Source: Saprospiraceae bacterium (lineage in GTDB: Bacteria; Bacteroidota; Bacteroidia; Chitinophagales; Saprospiraceae). Taken from it: a stretch of 64,000 nt of DNA. Both the position numbers and the translations under genes were made by a program. The notes beneath the pieces are model-generated. The model ran no database searches and had not been told where the DNA came from. It saw only the letters and a list, made by a program, of their open reading frames with translations. How positions within the stretch are numbered: position 1 is the stretch's first letter; the number at the start of each line of letters is the position of its first letter. Where the stretch lies: NCBI GenBank assembly GCA_016708265.1, contig JADJGA010000003.1, forward strand, positions 248,001 to 312,000. The letters are read 5' to 3'. Below, in pieces: positions 61,280-64,000 of the stretch.

Positions 61280-63922
61280 TTATTGCTTAATTATTTTCTT
61301 AACACTAATTCCATTTTTTGACTGTACATTTATCAAATAAACTCCTTTATTGAATGTACTAAGATCAACGGTGGTTTGAAAACTGTCCACATCAATATTT
61401 TCAATGACATTATATACTCTTCTTCCAGTAACATCAGTAATAAATATGTTGATGCTTTCTTTCTTTGACAAATTGAAATTGATATTAAAAATATCAAAAC
61501 TTGGATTTGGATATATCTCAAAGTCAACCAATTCTGGCAATAAATTATCAGTTCCAACAGTTTTAGTGTAGGTTTTCTTCACAACATTGACTACTTCTCC
61601 AGAGTTTTTATCCAATATTACACCTATCAAATTCATGTTGTCTACTGTTTCACCTTGCGGCAATGTATATGAGAAAGTATAAGTATATTTTCCATTATTT
61701 ACTACAGGATTTGGTATAATATCTGAAACACCTGACCATCCTCCAATCAATGCACGTGCAACATTCTCATATACCATTTGTGCAGCAGGTACAGGATCCG
61801 GTTTATTTTCATACCCTCCCATCGGGCCATTTGCTCCACCAGCATAATAATTTGCCTGATTATATCCGGTAGCTGTTCCTTTTACTTTATCCTCAGTAAC
61901 TATGCCCAAAACATTGAATGCTTTATCTATATCACCTGCAAAATTAGTTTCTATTGAAAACTGCAATTTCCTGCTTGTAGTATTATATGTAGCTCCTCCA
62001 ATTGCAATATTGGCTGGAACAACTCTATCTTTAAAAACATTATGAGCTGCTTCAAAATCTTGTGGATCTATATCATAACCTGACTCAAATTCATATCTGT
62101 TTATTAAGCCACTTGGATATCCACCAATGTAGGTACCCATGCCTGAGTCATAAGCACTGACAACCATAGGGTCGGCATTATGGACTGCAACTCCAACCCA
62201 TGTATCTGGATATAGCTCATCCATTTTATCCATAAATACATGTCCTCTTACACACCATCCGCACCATGTACCGGTACCTTCCTCCCCTATTACACGAGTG
62301 ACAGGTTTAAAGCTTAAAACATAGTAAGTTTGATTTAAGGTATTAATCTCAGGAGTAAAAGTCTCGTTGAAATTCGATACTTTAACTGATACCTGGTATT
62401 TTCCTACCTGTGCAAAATTGAATGGTACGCTGTGGATAAAATCATAATTCTCACCTGAACTGATATTCAGATTATTTAATTTTTCAACTGTACTCGCTAC
62501 TCCGTTCACTGTGTACTGAACATCAAGAGAAGTAATTTTATCAGCTCCTATATTCAAAAATCTTCCTCCCAGCTGAGCATTTCCTGCAACACCATATTCA
62601 GGTAAAGTCTGGAACAAGTACAAAGCATTCACAGGCTTACATTTCCCACCAATTGAATATATAGTAAAACTGCCAGTTGCATCTTTTGAAACAACAAGCT
62701 GATCATTATAATATATTTTCACATTATTTTGATTTCCTCCAAACCAATTGAAAGTATAGCAATCATCAGCCTTTACACACACGGAAGTCGTATCTTTGAT
62801 ATTCCACTGATATGCACCGTGAGATGCAATAACAGTTTTGTCTTCTGATAAAATCTCCCAACTTTGTCCTCCTGCAGCATCTGTAGTAACTTCAATTTTG
62901 ATATTAGCATCTGTATTGGAAATTTTATAATTGAATTTATTGTTTTCCGCTTTTACATCTCCGTTAACTTTCACTTCAAAATCCATTGAAAAATAACCTA
63001 TTTCAGTAAAACTTGCTTTCTTTTGGAATGTAAAATCCTTTGAACTTGCAGGAAGCAGATCTTCTTTGAATGTGTCAACTACCTCAACTCCATTAAACTT
63101 ATAATAAACAGGGAATCCGGTTTGTTTCAATCCACCATAATTAAAAAGTGTTATTGTTACAGTTTCTTCAGTAGCAAGAGCACAATTTCCTTTATTTGTA
63201 GGAGATACCACAGCTGTTATACCAACATCCACTGTAGTACTTTCATATACCGAAACGTCATCTAAATCCAGAACAAACCAGTCTGAACAATTGAAATGCC
63301 TGAAAGCAAGATAAACTTTTCCCCCAATATATGAAGAAAGGTCAATTGTTCTTTTGACATAAAGCTTGTTTCCAGCATCTGTTCCCTTTTCCATTTTTTC
63401 CTTAAATAATTCTTTGCCGTCTGCTCCAGTAAAATCAGCAGGCTTATTTCCTGTTTTAGAAGCATAAACTCCGTAATATTCACTAGGCCAAACCTGATCC
63501 TGAGCTCTGACCCAATACTCAAGCAATATTGTTCCTGTTGCATTTGTAAGATCGATAGCTTTGGTTGCGAGCCAGTTATTCGGTGTTAGTGCTTTATTAT
63601 TCCAAGATGCAGAGCCAGCACAATAAGTTCCTGAATGTGGAGTAAAACCACTTGAGACTATCCAGTTTTGGCCATCACCATCAGCATCAGTGAGTACCCA
63701 GCCATTTGTCGTAAAAGAGTTTGATTCAAATCCTTCCTCAAAATAAACAGTACCGCGAGGAATGAATGAAGTTGGTCTTTCCGAAGCATCAGAATGCTTA
63801 ACTTCCTTCTTATTGAATGTTCCCTGACTATTAGACCGTGAAAGCTCCTGAGCTTCTGCCGGCATAAGTACAAAAATGCTTAAAATAGTTGTATAAAAAA
63901 ACAATGTAAAAATCCGTTTCAT
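61280..63922 (-). CDS. Omp28-related T9SS-sorted surface protein
   Basis: 880 residues with a signal peptide (about residues 1-24, ending PAEAQE). Residues about 55-235 resemble choice-of-anchor/MAM-like lectin folds (FEEGFESNSFTTNGWVLTDA, WLATKAIDLTNATG). Residues about 235-540 carry Ig-like modules. Residues about 545-780 match Omp28 with a thioredoxin-like CxxC (EEGTGTWCGWCVRGHVFMDK). The end is a type A sorting domain (FEIYPNPSFDIFNI, then KGVYLINV). Secretion by type IX to the surface is expected. The CxxC region may be redox-active. A terminator follows. Confidence 0.87.
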   Translation of the reverse strand: MKRIFTLFFYTTILSIFVLMPAEAQELSRSNSQGTFNKKEVKHSDASERPTSFIPRGTVYFEEGFESNSFTTNGWVLTDADGDGQNWIVSSGFTPHSGTYCAGSASWNNKALTPNNWLATKAIDLTNATGTILLEYWVRAQDQVWPSEYYGVYASKTGNKPADFTGADGKELFKEKMEKGTDAGNKLYVKRTIDLSSYIGGKVYLAFRHFNCSDWFVLDLDDVSVYESTTVDVGITAVVSPTNKGNCALATEETVTITLFNYGGLKQTGFPVYYKFNGVEVVDTFKEDLLPASSKDFTFQKKASFTEIGYFSMDFEVKVNGDVKAENNKFNYKISNTDANIKIEVTTDAAGGQSWEILSEDKTVIASHGAYQWNIKDTTSVCVKADDCYTFNWFGGNQNNVKIYYNDQLVVSKDATGSFTIYSIGGKCKPVNALYLFQTLPEYGVAGNAQLGGRFLNIGADKITSLDVQYTVNGVASTVEKLNNLNISSGENYDFIHSVPFNFAQVGKYQVSVKVSNFNETFTPEINTLNQTYYVLSFKPVTRVIGEEGTGTWCGWCVRGHVFMDKMDELYPDTWVGVAVHNADPMVVSAYDSGMGTYIGGYPSGLINRYEFESGYDIDPQDFEAAHNVFKDRVVPANIAIGGATYNTTSRKLQFSIETNFAGDIDKAFNVLGIVTEDKVKGTATGYNQANYYAGGANGPMGGYENKPDPVPAAQMVYENVARALIGGWSGVSDIIPNPVVNNGKYTYTFSYTLPQGETVDNMNLIGVILDKNSGEVVNVVKKTYTKTVGTDNLLPELVDFEIYPNPSFDIFNINFNLSKKESINIFITDVTGRRVYNVIENIDVDSFQTTVDLSTFNKGVYLINVQSKNGISVKKIIKQ

Positions 63923-64000
63923 TTGAAATTTTTAAAAAAGTGATAAAATATTGTTAAAAGATAGTTTAAAGTGAATAACGTGACAAAATTGAATTTGTAT

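Overview
The window reads as a chromosomal segment of an AT-rich member of the Bacteroidota. The evidence is four-fold: type IX secretion C-terminal sorting domains on three large surface proteins, many TAnnTTTG promoter boxes (the Bacteroidota -7 element), Omp28-like and DUF3943 envelope proteins, and a grasp-with-spasm peptide-maturation island of the kind known from this phylum. Finer taxonomy is not supported from sequence alone. I saw no rRNA, tRNA or CRISPR array.

Layout. 1-5.7 kb: the 5' part of an oligopeptide-binding lipoprotein, an anchored beta-propeller-like protein and a large lipoprotein on the minus strand, then a class III aminotransferase on the plus strand. 5.7-17.3 kb: housekeeping genes on the plus strand, including a permuted NlpC/P60-like hydrolase, aspartate kinase, diaminopimelate decarboxylase, a giant PEP-synthase-like protein with receiver-like domains, an LpxL-type acyltransferase, an exported thioredoxin, a beta-barrel protein and a serine hydrolase. 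17.5-17.8 kb: hicB followed by a ruined hicA.

17.85-36.6 kb: the accessory island, transcribed leftward. It is a multi-cassette grasp-with-spasm RiPP locus. The repeating unit is: HTH regulator, a promoter plus structured leader, a short GG-type precursor peptide, a hairpin, an exported TPR/DUF6624-like protein, and an ATP-grasp ligase. Two cassettes also carry a small P-F-Y-Y-K-Y-type protein and a SPASM maturase that lacks the radical-SAM CxxxCxxC motif. One peptidase-C39 ABC exporter and one HlyD-type adaptor sit in the middle and could serve all cassettes. Cassette 2 (21.5-26.1 kb) looks complete apart from its regulator. Cassette 1 (17.85-21.3 kb) is decayed by a nonsense codon and a frameshift in the exported protein and by a nonsense codon and truncation in the ATP-grasp. 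Cassettes 3 and 4 (30.5-36.5 kb) are joined by an about 195-bp element with palindromic inverted ends that removed the C-terminus of one ATP-grasp and the leader of one precursor. All three regulator copies are damaged: two have lost the ATG and one has a frameshift. One of the ATG-less copies is also split by a 211-bp MITE with a 9-bp target duplication, and its empty-site paralogue lies in the same window.

36.6-46.3 kb: two HTH regulators, a 2-oxoacid dehydrogenase E2 and fused E1, then a tandem duplication of flavodoxin, DUF3943 protein and zf-TFIIB protein, in which the inner copies have decayed, and mntP. 46.3-57 kb: a T9SS surface protein, a conserved small protein, gcvP, an hldD-like epimerase, serC, a serA-like dehydrogenase and a MIO-type aromatic amino acid lyase with Ala-Cys-Gly in place of Ala-Ser-Gly. 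57-64 kb: a frameshifted small exported gene, a T9SS-sorted LRR/SprB-repeat protein, about 0.9 kb without genes but with inverted repeats, and a large Omp28/choice-of-anchor-like T9SS protein.
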